Source of the DNA: Piper betle | Taxonomy: Eukaryota > Streptophyta > Magnoliopsida > Piperales > Piperaceae | NCBI GenBank assembly: GCA_033002965.1 | Contig: JAURVB010014106.1 | Coordinates: 62,001 to 126,000, forward strand | Length of the DNA: 64,000 bases | Direction of reading: 5' to 3' | Notes under the pieces: model-generated | Told to the model about the DNA's origin: nothing | Databases searched by the model: none | Seen by the model: the letters and a program-made list of their open reading frames with translations, nothing else | In this document: in pieces, positions 1 to 12,112 of the stretch | Position numbering within the stretch: position 1 is the first letter of the stretch | Layout of the letters: every line of letters begins with the position of its first letter | Program-made: the position numbers and the translations under genes

Positions 1-442
1 TCCTCAACTGATCATGTCAATGACAACCCTACAGCCGCATGCGAAGAACCAATAACTCGTTCTATGTTCTAACAATTAGAAAACCTAATAACAACGAGAT
101 AAACCTAAACCATATATTCCTATCGCTATACTCAAAAGATAAGCCTAAACCATATGTTACTGATTGCAAAACTAAAACAATTCAAAGTACAATCCGGACC
201 AACTTAAACGCGTTCATCAAACATTCAAGCACATTCTAATCAATAAACATTCCATCGTGTCTGAACAGTCGACCAATTCCACTCAACTGAACCCTCCCGA
301 GCTCACTCCTCCCCTCCATCACCCATCCAACTATCCATTTTCCATCAAGCTACCAACTTCGCAACTGCAATCACATCAAGTCCATCTCCTACGAATCGAT
401 GCAAAAACATGATCTTCGAAGACAAAAAGCGGAAACACTCAC

Positions 443-478
443 GCGAAGGAAACGAGCGAGGAAGCGAAGTACCTCCAT
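443..478 (-). CDS. First coding exon of an unidentified gene leaving the window
   Basis: On the minus strand an ATG at 478 opens 12 codons (MEVLRFLARFLR) that end exactly at a strong splice donor, GTGAGT, at 442-437. The surrounding 440-640 is GC- and CpG-rich, as plant first exons and leaders often are, and drops sharply into AT-rich DNA on both sides. A Site II promoter cluster lies upstream. The short basic, hydrophobic peptide could begin an organelle transit peptide, but that is inference. The remaining exons should lie left of position 1 or in the AT-rich 1-440, where I see no convincing exon. Longer overlapping frames here share the same GC-rich stretch and have no better support. Confidence 0.35.
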
Positions 479-690
479 CCCGAAGAACCGGCGCGCTCCG
501 GCGAATAAACTAAGGCGGCGGTGGGAGTGGGGACCGTCGGCCGAGGCAGCGACGTGCGGCGTCTGGCGTCTGTGGACTGCGGCGGCGGTGGTGGCGGCGA
601 CTGCGGCAGTGTAGGGGAGCGATGGCGGCCCCCGGTGGCGTACGGCGTACGCCAAGGAGAGCATTTCAATATTGGAGTGGATTTTGATTA

Positions 691-732
691 GTGGGCCTAC
701 ATATGGGCTTTATTGAGTTCCATTAGTGGGCT
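691..732 (-). promoter_or_regulatory. Cluster of three Site II (TGGGCY) motifs
   Basis: TGGGCC at 692-697 and TGGGCT at 704-709 and 727-732 fall within about 40 bases, just upstream of the GC-rich leader of the minus-strand exon at 443-478. Repeated Site II elements are known in promoters of plant genes for ribosomal, mitochondrial and cell-cycle proteins. No TATA box is obvious. The link to the 443-478 exon is inferred from position. Confidence 0.4.
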
Positions 733-739
733 TCAATTT

Positions 740-2090
740 TTTGTTATAAGAAGGCCTGATTTTTAATGGCAATGATTAACTTACTATGTGGGTGATTTAT
801 ATATTGTGATAAAATAATGTATGCATGCTATCTATATCTACTCTTTTTTAAACCAAAGCAATTTTATACACTAAAGTTATTGTAAGACTAGAAATTGATG
901 TTATTAATGGAGATCATGGTAATTAGAAATTAATATTGTTGATGAAGATCAACCTCGACTCCACGAGAAAAGTTTTTTGGGCTAATGCGGGGTATAAATA
1001 AAGTTTAATATGATCATATCTAAAGAAAGTTATGTAAGGGGGAGAATTCAATCGATGAATTGCCCTAATACAACCACCGATTACAACTAAGTGGATGAGA
1101 TATAAGAAGGCCTTATATAATTATGGATAATTATATGGAGATGGAGAACAGATATTCGAAGTTAATTCTTTCATTGTTTTGCTCTGAAAAAGAAAAACAC
1201 TTTGTTTTGACTCAGAAAAAATAAATGCGCTCTCGAACCTCATAAATCCTCCACAGGTTTTGTTATTCGCTTGCAAGCAAGTGGTTAATTTCGCAACATG
1301 GGTATGATGAGCAGAGATAATTGCAAGAAATTGAAGGGCTTATGATCCACACTTTCAAATATGTATCAACTTAAAAGGCTCATCAAGCCATTCTATTGAG
1401 CTTCAACCACTAGAGGATTCCATCATCAAACAAGAATGAGACAATAAAGGCGGCAGCTTGATTCACAAGGCCTCATAAATTCTGCAATAGGAAACCCTAG
1501 TTGCTGCAATACCATTTGAATTCAAGTCAAATTTGTCCGGGCTTTAGACATTGCCCTATAAATCGGATTCAGCACTTCATCTATATAAAAGAGTTTCACA
1601 TGAATCTAGACAATACTTATAAAAAAAAACTTGTCAATTCAACAAGGCCATTTTTAACACAACTTCAAAATGCTAGATCTCTCAACCATCAACATCAAAG
1701 AGCGTCTTATACAGGTGGACGTGAAATGCGACCTTTTCCAAGTGATGAACCAGAAAAGCAAAGACATCGGCTCAAGCACAAAGGTATTATAGAGCATAAC
1801 TCACATTCCAAAAACAGAAAACACCTTAGCAAGTACTAATGCTAACACGAAACTTCAGAAAATCCAGAAAATGTATACACCAAAAATATCTATGGGAAAA
1901 AAATGACAGAAGCGGCAATAATTGAAGGACATAATTTCTTTCTGGACATGTACCCAGAAAAATGGAAGCTGGTCTATAATACAAAGATTACTTGGATCTG
2001 TCTCTGGCAAAACAATCCCAAAACCAAATAAGGTAAAAAAATAATTATAATAATAATGAAAAAAAACCTCTTCTCAAACAATCAGCAAAA
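740..2090. other. Spacer without a supported gene
   Basis: AT-rich sequence between the left-edge promoter and the 3' end of the N-myristoyltransferase gene. The open frame at 1501-1839 lacks codon bias and family likeness. The last few hundred bases (about 1850-2097) probably contain the 3' untranslated region of the minus-strand N-myristoyltransferase gene. Confidence 0.5.
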
Positions 2091-2097
2091 TATGCTC

Positions 2098-3410
2098 TTA
2101 AAGAAGTACCAGACCAAGCTCTGATGGTTTAAGGGCTTGAATTATCCGGTAGTTGTATAGATAATAGTGAAGTTGTCCATCTCCGGGTCCAAATTTTAGT
2201 TCCTTTAGGCAAGATTCATTTTGCATCACATCCAAAGCATTGAAGACATCATAATCCTTCTGTTTGGCCACAATAAGTGCATCATTTATCAATTGCAATA
2301 AAGGAGTACGAGTAGAGACATTATAGTAGGAATAGGCAGCCTTCAAAATTGAGTAGTTCTGGTTGTTGAGAATAGAGGAAGGAAGTGTATAGAAGCTGCA
2401 GAAATCAGTTATTTCATGAGTCTCTGGGCTCTCGACTACATAGCTGTTAACAACATTCTCGGTTGGAAGAAGCCAGTGTTCCACATAATCCTCATCAAAA
2501 TCAGGCGCCAAGGCAAACTGACTCAAATAACTTCTAAGAAGCTGATTTACAGCAGGAACATCTCTCCTCTCCATTTTACGAAAGCCAGAAGTGACGGTAG
2601 ACTCAGGTAATTTATACAACTTTATAGTTCTGCTCATAGTCATCCTTGGCCCCAGCCTTGAAAATCCAACATCAATTAGTTTTTTTGGGTTCAAAGACCT
2701 GTGCCAATATTGGCAAGTTGCGATTGGAGTAGGAAGAATGACCCCAGCAGTATAAGCAGCTTGCCATATATTCTCCAAGTGCACTCGCCTGGTCACTTCT
2801 TTAATCAAAACAGGTGCAAGCCTTTTTGACCGAAGTCTTTTATGCACACACAAAAAATTGATTTCTGCCATTTTGACAACCTCATCACGAACTCTTATCC
2901 TTGCTGGAATACCTGTGATGAATGCCACCAGTTTCCTTGACACCTTAACACGAACGCCAATGTGCCAACTCTTGTAATAGCCAGGAGGGCAGAGGGCCCA
3001 CCTTAGGAACTCTTTAGAGTAGTTGAATCTGAACATGTTCTCATCATCTTCAACATAGTTGTTTGTAAGGAGATTGTAGACCTCATTGCATATTTCTTCA
3101 GAGTTCATATCACAAGTAGTCCACTCATACTGATCAGGAAGATTATAAGGCTCCTGCTTAACTTCTGAAAGAGGAGGCGGGGCTCAATTGGACCTTCAGA
3201 TAAGCTGACATCCCCAACATCTTTAAATTGTCCAACAGGTTGAGTTTCCCAAAATTTATGCTGCTCGCCCAAGGAAAGAGACTCATGAACCTTTCGAGCT
3301 AGGGTTTCCAGGGTGACATCAGTCTCAGATGGCTGTGCATTAGCATCCACCTTTGAGTCGGGAGACTGATTTTGCTCCTGGTTTTCTGGAGGCAACCCAC
3401 TGCCAGCCAT
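2098..3410 (-). pseudogene. NMT1: Glycylpeptide N-tetradecanoyltransferase (N-myristoyltransferase), one apparent frame break
   Basis: The enzyme transfers myristate from myristoyl-CoA to the N-terminal glycine of proteins in the cytosol. The reading starts at an ATG at 3410 (MAGSGLPPENQ) with the usual acidic, low-complexity N-terminus and HKFWETQPV. It then breaks at a run of four Gs on the plus strand (3179-3182), where one base is missing relative to the family. The second frame continues through YEWTTCD and MNSEEICNEVYNLL to the end. Both family signatures are visible: EINFLCVHKRLRSKRLAP and KFGPGDG. The protein ends in LGLVLL; the C-terminal Leu carboxylate is the known catalytic base. 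About 437 residues would be read without the break, close to the usual plant length of about 434. The coding part has no intron. Everything else is well conserved, so a sequencing or assembly deletion in a G run is as likely as a real null allele. Confidence 0.9.
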
Positions 3411-4960
3411 TTTTTGTTTCCGAAGCGAGCAGTACAAAGGATTTACACCAACTAAAACCTTGAAACAATTGTGTTCATTATGCTACCTGGATAAAATAGA
3501 GATTAATCTATTGCATGCCATAAAAAAATTTAAAATTTAAAAAAAAAACACCTTCTGAAGCTGTAGATTAGTTCATAATGAGCAAGTGGTAAAAATTTTC
3601 AATATTAACACCTGATAAAAGAAGACAAAGTAGGGTAAAATTAACATATTTCATAAGACAATAGGGCATTCCTGTGCACAAAGCAGAAGGCATAAGGACA
3701 CAGTTCAAACCATGTTTTTGAGAGGAAGCAATTTTCTACTCGTCCACCACATATAACATCATTTTAAAATAAAGTTAAACTAAAATAATCACATAGGGAA
3801 AACCATTTAGATAACCACAACATCATGAACAAATAATGACAATATGCATATCCTGAACAAGAAAAAAGAAAACATAAAAAGAGATCAGTTAAAAGTTCAG
3901 GATCATCTGTTCCCAAATAGTAAGTAAACACTCCAATCATTCAAACAAAAAAGAAAACTCCATAATCCTCAACAGTTTTAACCACATCAATAAATGCCAC
4001 TACGACATCGTCATGCCCACAAGTACCATTTTTACAACGCTCCCAACCACGACAAGTACCATTTGTGCAAAAGAGTAAAAAAAACAGACCAAAATTCAGT
4101 TTTTTATAAGAGCCGATGAAGAATCAGGCAACAGTTATAGGTCTATTCATCCAGATTCAATCTAGAAGCACGGCACAAACCACAGCTGCGGCCGCTGCAG
4201 TTGCACCAAGAAACATCTAGAGCGAATGTAAACACTGTCTTAAGTACCTGCTTTCACTCATCAGTTTCTTCATCGGCAACATGTTTTATCTTCATCGTCA
4301 AAAACCACAAAAACATTGTCATCCAATCATGTTTTCATCCCAGCAGCAATAATCTCCCAAACCCTCACACTTGGCTAGAGGGGATTTTCAAAACTCTACA
4401 GCATCTCCGTTCAAACCAACCATCCTCTAACACAGGCTCATAAATACAAAATCATGAAGTCCCTTTCCCTTTCACGTTGACGTAGAAAAATCACACTTCA
4501 ACATGATCAGAGAACACAAATCAACCATGAAAGGTACCATTCATACAAGAGAGATCAGCAAAACCACGCCAACAAACAGTCACAGCAACAACCAGCAAAT
4601 TCCAGCAAGATGAAACAACATGGAAAGGTACCATTTTATAACTGAGATACCAACACAACCACGCGAAAGAAACATTCTTTTTCGCCAAAAAAATTGATGC
4701 AAATTAGATGAGAAGAATCTTTTGTTCCTGCCTTGTGAACCCAGAAGACACAAGACCTCTTTCTTCTTTCACGGGTCTTCTCTTAAAGGTATACAAAATC
4801 TTTGAGAATGGAACGGATGCACACAATCAAAGGAGGTGGCCAACTGAGTTTATGAGAATGATAATAATAAGAGCGAAAGCAATCGGAATCTGACCTACTG
4901 CGTCGTCTTCCTCTTTTCGGCCGCCGCCGACGGAGACTGATGGGAGCGAGCTGTTAGATT
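3411..4960 (-). other. Probable NMT leader region with a 5'-UTR intron
   Basis: A pyrimidine-rich tract ending in CAG at 3489-3487 (minus strand) looks like a splice acceptor about 75 bases before the NMT start codon. A GC-rich block at about 4895-4960 (with GCC/GGC repeats, leader-like) lies 1.4 kb upstream. The simplest reading is a non-coding first exon near 4900 joined to the coding exon across a long AT-rich intron. The donor is not clear, so the exact intron is not defined. Open frames at 4201-4443 and 4708-4893 look non-coding. Confidence 0.4.
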
Positions 4961-5163
4961 TCATGGTTAGGAGCCATGAACAGGTAGGGCCCTCCCCATT
5001 TTATTTTGTTTACTTTTTTTATATAATATGATATACATTGCCAATCGGAAGTATATTATTATATTAGCAGCTCCTATATTGACTTAGAAAATTATATTAT
5101 ATAAAATAATAATTTTATGATTTATTATTTTTTTTATAAAGATAATGAATATTAATTTAGTTT

Positions 5164-5350
5164 AATAAAGAATATGAATAAGGAGGATTAGTAAGAATTA
5201 ATATATTTATTAGAAATTCTTTTGTTTGTTTATTTATTAATATTTTTTTACTAAAATAATAAAGAATATGAATAAGGAGGATTAGTAAGAATTAATATAT
5301 TTATTAGAAAATCTTTTGTTTATTTATTTATTAATATTTTTTTACTAAAA
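5164..5350. repeat. Two-copy tandem duplication, period about 94 bp
   Basis: The sequence beginning AATAAAGAATATGAATAAGG at 5164 recurs at 5258 with only a few changes, and the following TTTATTAATATTTTTTTACT is also repeated. It lies in an AT-rich spacer. Confidence 0.8.
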
Positions 5351-5649
5351 ACTTAGACAAGATAATTTTTAATACTACTAAGTGGCCATGGAATCAAAGT
5401 AAATTATCAAAAGAAAGCCAGTTGCCCTTCGACACGCAAGATTTTGGCGGCCCAATCAGGATCCAAGGAGCTTTTGTTTAGGGCGGCTAAATATGGTTAA
5501 TTTTTAGGACAATTTTTTAGGGGGGCCAGATGTGCTACCCAAGGTCATATTCGGCCCCAGATTGAGGGTTGTTGAACTAGGTGACTAGACGACCCGGTCG
5601 AATTTAGTAGCTCCTTGCTTTAGAGGGCCTGTTGGTCACCCCTACTTTT

Positions 5650-5985
5650 ATTAATATTTTTATTTTATAGTTTTGGTTGAATTTATTTTTAATTTTTAAG
5701 TGAGAGTATTTTAGATAATTTATATTTTTCATTTTTTTCTAATAATTAAGCCGGATTTTTCTACCACATAGTAATATCAAAAAATATTCTTCATTTTCTA
5801 GTAAAAAACTTTATTCATCCCTACATTTTTTTATAATTTTATTTGAATTTGTTTTAATTTTTTAAGTGAGTGTATTTTAGATAATTCATATTTTCCCTTT
5901 TTTCTAATAATTGGGCTTAATTTTTCTATCACATAGTAATATCAAAAAATATTCTTCCTTTTCTAGGAAAAAACTTTATTTAAAC
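5650..5985. repeat. Two-copy tandem duplication, period about 166 bp
   Basis: AAGTGAG(A/T)GTATTTTAGATAA at 5698 and 5864, followed in both copies by CACATAGTAATATCAAAAAA and a TTCTAG(T/G)AAAAAACTTTATT stretch. The copies are diverged but co-linear. Confidence 0.75.
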
Positions 5986-5989
5986 TAGA

Positions 5990-6890
5990 AGCCAGAAGTT
6001 GACCAATATTAACATTAAAGAAAAAATCCACTTTTTTGGAATTTTCAAAAATAATAGAAAACTAATAAATATTTAATAAAAGCACAAGAAAAGAGTGTAA
6101 TGGGGAGTAATCATCATATGAACATCTAACGAGTCCATGGCTATCTGTTAACCTCGGGCAAAAAATTAATCATTTACGATCATGATTTTCCCCACCTTTA
6201 CTTGGACATGTGTGAGAGACATACTTTGACATTTTATTGCTTACATCACTTTCAACTCAAATATTTTTTATATATTGTAACGGATGATTCCATCGTTCGT
6301 AGTAAAAAAGAAGACTTACGAGGTTTCTCAGATCAAATGAATCTTTCAATTCAGTTAATTATTATATAATTTGTGACTTAAGTGGGAGTTTTATATTTGT
6401 GAACCAGTCCGTTCAATCATTGATTCAAGAACACAGCTAAATGGCCCAACATCAGAGGGATCCGATAAAACGCCACTGATGTCATCCTATGTCTAAAACA
6501 CAGTTAAACTCAATATGCAGGGAGTCAAGTAGAGAAGGAGAGTCCTACGAACCTGCGGTCCAAGCTCCAAGCGTATCTGCGCATCTACGTCGAGCTCAGA
6601 CTACGAAACCTACATCAGAACTCAGTACTAAGTAAATAATAACATACACGCGAACATACAAATAGATATATATACACACACACACACAAAATTTAATAAC
6701 ATAATAAGACTAATATTAATAAGTAAATATAATATTAATAATAACAAATAATCATGTAAACATTCATTATTACGATAAACATATAATATAAAAAAATAAT
6801 AATGAATAAATAAATAAATAAATAATAAAGAAAACAAATTATAACATCTAAACATGCTAAATCATGTAAATATACATCTAAACTAATATA
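5990..6890. other. AT-rich spacer with a short CA microsatellite
   Basis: No gene is supported. A short (AC)n run lies near 6674-6688 and there are long TAAATAAATAAATAA-type stretches near 6790-6830. The minus-strand open frame at 6628-6855 encodes only low-complexity hydrophobic sequence. Confidence 0.5.
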
Positions 6891-8305
6891 AAAGTTCTCG
6901 AATTACTAAAAACGGTGCAAGAAAGGATGAAAACGGTTCGAAAATAAGCTGAGCTGGACCTAGCCAAGTTGAACCAAACCGAATTGGGCTGAGTCTAACA
7001 TGGTATGGGTTAAATAAACTATTGGGCTAGGTTGGCTAGGCTGATGGGCATAGGCATGGACATGGGTTGGTGGACTTGGGCACTATCAGGCGAACGTGAA
7101 CGTGGGCAGGCGAACACAAGCGTGGGCTGGCGGACGTGAGCACGAGCAAACGGGCCAGACGGGGTGGTCGTTGCTCATCGCTGAAAAATACCGATGGCGG
7201 CGTGACTAGTGTCGCCGCCGATCAAGATGGACGGAAGGCACAACAGCCGAGGTGCTGGTGGTGACTATCAGTAGAGTCCAGCCACTGGATCACTGGGAAA
7301 TGGCCAGAAAGAAGGTGATATGGCCGTTAGGTGCGGCCACGTCGTCGGTGGCAATGTAGCCATGGTGGTGGTTGTGGGTTGTCTCAAAATGTAGATCTCG
7401 GCAAGATGAAGTTGTGGGGGTGGTCGGATTGGCCGGTGGTGGCTCACCGGTGCAGAAAAATGACTCGAATGGCGGCTACGGTGGAAGCAAGTTGTAAAAA
7501 CTCCATCGCTGGTGGCGACTACGGTGGCGCTGGTGGTTGTGAGAGGTACGACTAGAAAGCCGGCTGCCGGGTGGTCATGGGGGTGTTGGCCCAATGGTCG
7601 AGCTCGAGGCGGACAGTCGTTGGCGGTGAGCCAAAGTGATGGCGGCACTAAGAATGAATAACTCTGAAAATGGGAGAAAAACAACTGCAAATCATTGCGT
7701 GAAGCTATAAGGCTGAGTGGACGGCACTAATCATGCCATGTGGCACAATCCAGAAGTTCGATAACTTGTAGGCTAGTGGGGCCCACTTATGGGTATATGC
7801 AATATTTATATGGATGGAAAGCTTGGATCGAGTCCGTCCAAAGTCAAAACTGACTCAAATCCTAAATGTGACTCTCTAGGTGAGAATCTAGGCAAGAAGG
7901 GAAAATGGGCCGCGAAACCCTAAACACAATCGAGGTAGGCCCACATGAGCACAATCCGATGGTGTGAAATCCCTATGATGCATGCAATGCGATACCCTAA
8001 AAATCCCAGATAGATACTAAATGCTGCAACGGCCTAGATCTAGTCCTTAAATCCTAGCTAACTCATAAAAATCATATGTATACCTCATGTATACACTGAT
8101 AACTCATTATATACAATATCATAACTGAAACAATCATATGCATGTCGGGCATACTTAGCCTCCATAACATGCTCATATGGCCATCTGGGCCCCATACTCA
8201 TATTCTAAAAATTAGCCTAGCTTGAGCTTGCTCGAACTGACTCAATACTGACCCGAACTGGGAAAACTAAAATCGGGTAAAATCATTACCCAAAAATGGG
8301 GTTTT
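6890..8305 (-). repeat. GC-rich repeat-like block, probably retroelement-derived
   Basis: A GC-rich core (about 7030-7690) flanked by AT-rich DNA resembles in composition the core of the long LTRs in this window, in minus orientation, and it adjoins the degraded LTR that begins at about 8305. I could not align it to the 3' third of the intact LTR at 33271-36447, so it may be another subfamily or an unrelated element. Open frames at 7268-7690 (minus) and 7331-7555 (plus) overlap on both strands and have no recognisable domain. Confidence 0.3.
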
Positions 8306-10539
8306 ATATCTAGTCCCTCAGGACTACCAGTATATCCTAAACCCTCTCTGATCCTCCATATTTCTTGTGGTCTTGAGCATGAAGGCCGAGTACTCTTAGG
8401 CAGTCACCTTTAGTACCCTTTGAACTACATGTTTGGATGTGAGATGTACTAAATAGTACCCATAAACCCCACATTTCTCTGGATATGAGTAACTCAAAAT
8501 GCGAGTTGTCAGGATCCCTCGGGAATAGAATAGCTCTCTCAATAATCCAGAGCTCGCTGTGATTGGCACGTGCACCCGCTCATGGTACGTGCGAATCAGT
8601 TTCATCATCTCTCGTTTCAGGTGAAAACTCAATAAAAATCTTGTATATTCCTGACAAGGGATTTAATAATTAAGCCTAAAGGCAACTTGCGATGGATCTT
8701 GTTTTTGAAATTAGACTCGAGGGATCTCATTCTTGAGGATTGTTAATTTCTGAAAAATGGTTCGCTAAAATGACCCATGTTAAGTGGGGTCCGATAAATC
8801 ACCACTTAACATGTCTTGCAACATACAATTCCTAGCAACAATGTAATAGATCGATAATTAAGAGTACGAGTCGTAAACGGACCTAATAGAAGCTCCCAAC
8901 TGGGTATCTTGCCTTTGCGGCGAGCTCCTACACTGAATCTATACAAATAGGACTAAATTCTAATGCCCATGTACTCTCATATGATGCATAGATGATATGA
9001 TGGATGAATCAAACAACACCAGAGCAAGCTTGCATATCTTGATCAATCCAACAAATCCTAACAATCATGTCATATAAATTCTATATTCCTAGGTGATCAT
9101 ATCATCAACATCACAAATTTGTTACTATATAATTTAAACATATCAATTAACTAATTAAATATCATAATTCTTTTTAATAATCAAACTAATACTCAATTAT
9201 AACAATTTAATCATTAGAACTAGATGTGTAATTCACAAGTCTAATTATCTAACCTTAATTAATAGCAATATGGACATGCACACATTTTAATTAACTAATC
9301 AATTATTTTTCATAATTACAACAACATAATTTTAAAACCCTAAAATTAGTACACAATCAAATCTATGAATATTCTAAAACAATGTACATGCTGATGATGG
9401 TAAGTCATATATAAAATGAAATAAAAATTATATCTTTATACCTAAGTTAGCGATTACGCAGCAACGGCAACAATGACGGCTGTTGTCGGTGCCATGAGGA
9501 GGGAGACAGTGACTGTAGCTACCGTCCCAAGGGCAACACTGAGAAGGGAAAGGGTAGCTCGATGTGGTCGGAGCACCACTTGCCGGCGGCGATGGTCAAT
9601 CGCCAGTGGCAATTGTTGTGGGTTGTGGCCGGCTAAGGTGGGGGCGTACAAGCTGTGGGGTCGGCTAGGGATGGTTGAGGTTGGCTAGGGATGGAGTGTG
9701 TGGCCGGAGGCAGTGTGTGACTGGCCAGTGGCTACACTACTCATCGGCAAACATGCATGCAAGCGATGACCCTGTTTTCAGCAAGGGTCACCGTGCATGT
9801 CATCGCACATGCCAAGGAATGGTCGGAAAGGATGAGGGAAGGGCTAAGGAGGGTCGCTAGAGGTCATTTCCAGAGTTGATGGCTGGCGGCAACACATGCA
9901 AGTAGCAGTGGGAGACTGTAAGTGGAAAAATAGAGAGAAAAGGTGGAAGAAAAGGAAGGAAGAAGGGGCGGAGGTGAGGCGGAGTCGACGGCAAGGGCGG
10001 TTGGCGACAGAGCAAGGGGAGAAAAAAAACAAGTCAGGCGGCTTGGAGGAGGAACCGGGGAGGGAGAAGAAGAAGTAAAGAAAAGGTCAGGGGCAGTTTT
10101 GTAATTAAAACTAGACTCACTCCTACTCAAGTCAATAATATTAATTAAATTCTAAAAAAATATAAAATAAATATGATAAAATTCTATAAAATAAATTATG
10201 CTCAAATAAATAAAATAACATGTTCTAAACCTACCAACCCACCCAAAATCCTATCTAACACATCTTAACACGATAAACGACCTAATTCTAATTTCTACGG
10301 TCTAATACATGAAATAATAAAAATCTGGCGTATTGTCGTATATTATGATAACTCATTTTCTTGGTGTGTTATTGACGTTATAAATCACACAGCCATGTAT
10401 ACTTAGAAACTTATGGCTCATAATACATGGCTGACCTCAACTCGATGCACGTGTTTTTGAAACTGACTATACTCAGACCGACGGCTGAATCGATTGATTC
10501 ACGAGTATAAAACCCTGACATCAAGTCACAGGTTTTACA
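8305..10539 (-). mobile_element. Degraded long LTR, copy 3 of the family (minus strand)
   Basis: Read on the minus strand it begins TGTAAAACC at 10539 and follows the intact solo LTR at 33271-36447 in order: the head with GGGTTTTATACTCG, a spacer, the CTTTTAATTAC-type module near 10100, a GC-rich core (9470-10090) and the conserved block at 8370-8640 (CATGAGCGGGTGCACG, AGGGATCCTGACAACTCGC, AAAGGGTACTAAAGG). Homology fades at about 8305, so the true 3' end and target duplication are not found. Many CpG sites of the intact copy are TpG or CpA here, typical of an old methylated copy. No gag-pol is present. Confidence 0.7.
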
Positions 10540-11671
10540 ACCTCATTATGTCAGGATGTCGCCGTGTTGTAAAAAATTAGAAATTAACATCACAACAATA
10601 TTTTTTATGCCACTCAATCTATATAATTTTTGTTGAAAATATTATTTCTTCTAATTTGGTTGAAAATTTCAAAAACAAAAAATTGAATTGAAAATTCAGG
10701 TATATTCATCCTAACTTTAGCTTGAATGTTTCAGCCAGCCCAGAACTAATTATTGAATCAAGCGCGAGCAATTTTTAAATGACGAGGACTTAGCACCCAA
10801 AAATGTGATTTTTTTGTAAATTAAAATGACTAGCTTGGGAAAAAAAACTTACTAGTTTTTAAATAGAATGTTTTACCTAAAAAAATTGAATTTATTTTCA
10901 AAAACACCAATAAGCAAGATAAATGAACATACATGATAGGGAGAAAACATTTTAATATTTGGTAGTTTAAGTGGTTTTGGGTTATGAATGACTAGCTGTC
11001 AATGACATTGAACATAACTGCTATCCGTTTGCATTTGCAATATTATTAACTTTAATCAAATTGTTAATTGAATTCAGAAAGTTTTATTATAATCAAATTT
11101 TAATCAATATGTACTCGGTTAAATAGTGGTTAATTTTTTATCATTTTATATAATACATCATTAAATAGAAAAAATATATAAAATAAAAAATAAAAAATTA
11201 TAATTGTCAAAAATAACTTCTCATACAAAATATATAATATTTTTAATATATAAAATAAAATAAAATAATATTATAATTATAACAATAAAAAACTTCAACA
11301 ATCATGAATTTCAAACATTGCAATAATTTTATGCAAAACATATTTTAATTAAAAAAGTTTATATATAAAATAACATAATTATCGTTGATGAAGTTAGTTA
11401 AATAGTTATCGTAAAAGCTTGTATTATAATCATTTATATTAATAATCTGTTTGATTAAAGTAACTAAAAATTTTAAAATATGTTAAAACAATAAATAATT
11501 TTTTTATTATATTTGTGTTAAATTCGGTAGAGTCGATAAATCTACTAATTAATAGTAAAAAATTCTTTAAAATAAAACACGAAGAAGGTGACGATCAACC
11601 GGGCTGAAAGAAGGACCGAGTTGAGTCGTTTAGAGCCCTCGACTGAGACTGCCCACCTTCGGTACCCCATC
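10540..11671. other. AT-rich spacer and promoter side of the mS38-like gene
   Basis: Mostly very AT-rich sequence. The open frame continues upstream of the chosen ATG of the next gene to 11588, and 11588-11671 is probably its 5' untranslated region. No TATA box or other motif stands out clearly. Confidence 0.45.
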
Positions 11672-12112
11672 ATGGCGGCCGCCGCCGCCTTTCTCCGGCG
11701 ATCCGCTGTCGGAGCTCCTCCTCCCCTTCGAAACTTCGCCGTCCTTCTCAGAGACCAACCATCTTCCATTCTTAATCCATGCTCCCAATCCTGGTACCCA
11801 TCAGACAAGCCAATGTTGCCATCCCAATCCTCCTCCAAGCTTCCTCCTTTGCTCCAGTTACTGCTCAACCGTAATACTCTTTCGACTAGAAGTGACGATG
11901 GCTTGTTAAAGTTGCAGTCTTTTGGTGTTTACTACCCCAGTTTTCCGTTCGTGCATCATCTGGATCCTGTTTTTGAAAGTGGGCAGGCTGCGTTGGGTAG
12001 CGGGGGTGGTGACTTGACCGTGTGGGCTGATAGCGTGAAGAAGAAGAGGAAGAAGAAGATGAACAAGCACAAGTACAGGAAGCTCCGGAAGCAGCTGCGG
12101 CGTCAGACTTGA
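11672..12112 (+). CDS. Mitochondrial small ribosomal subunit protein, mS38/COX24 (AURKAIP1-like)
   Basis: A 146-residue protein without introns. The last 30 residues (about 117-146) form the very basic C-terminal domain of the mS38/COX24 family, with MNKHKYRKLRK at about 130-140 and a preceding KKKRKKK. In yeast and animals this segment binds small-subunit rRNA of the mitochondrial ribosome. The N-terminus (MAAAAAFLRRSAVGAPPP) is rich in Ala and Arg with no acidic residue, as expected for a mitochondrial presequence. The middle is poorly conserved, as usual in the family. I chose the ATG at 11672, not the in-frame ATG at 11588, because it begins the presequence and has a GC-rich ATGGCG context. 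The gene stands alone between an AT-rich spacer and a long T-rich 3' region. Confidence 0.8.
   Translation: MAAAAAFLRRSAVGAPPPLRNFAVLLRDQPSSILNPCSQSWYPSDKPMLPSQSSSKLPPLLQLLLNRNTLSTRSDDGLLKLQSFGVYYPSFPFVHHLDPVFESGQAALGSGGGDLTVWADSVKKKRKKKMNKHKYRKLRKQLRRQT

Noticed and set aside
389..669. Longer overlapping open frames in the GC-rich left-edge block
   Set aside because: They ignore the strong GTGAGT donor at 442-437 and have no family likeness; only the short exon is kept.
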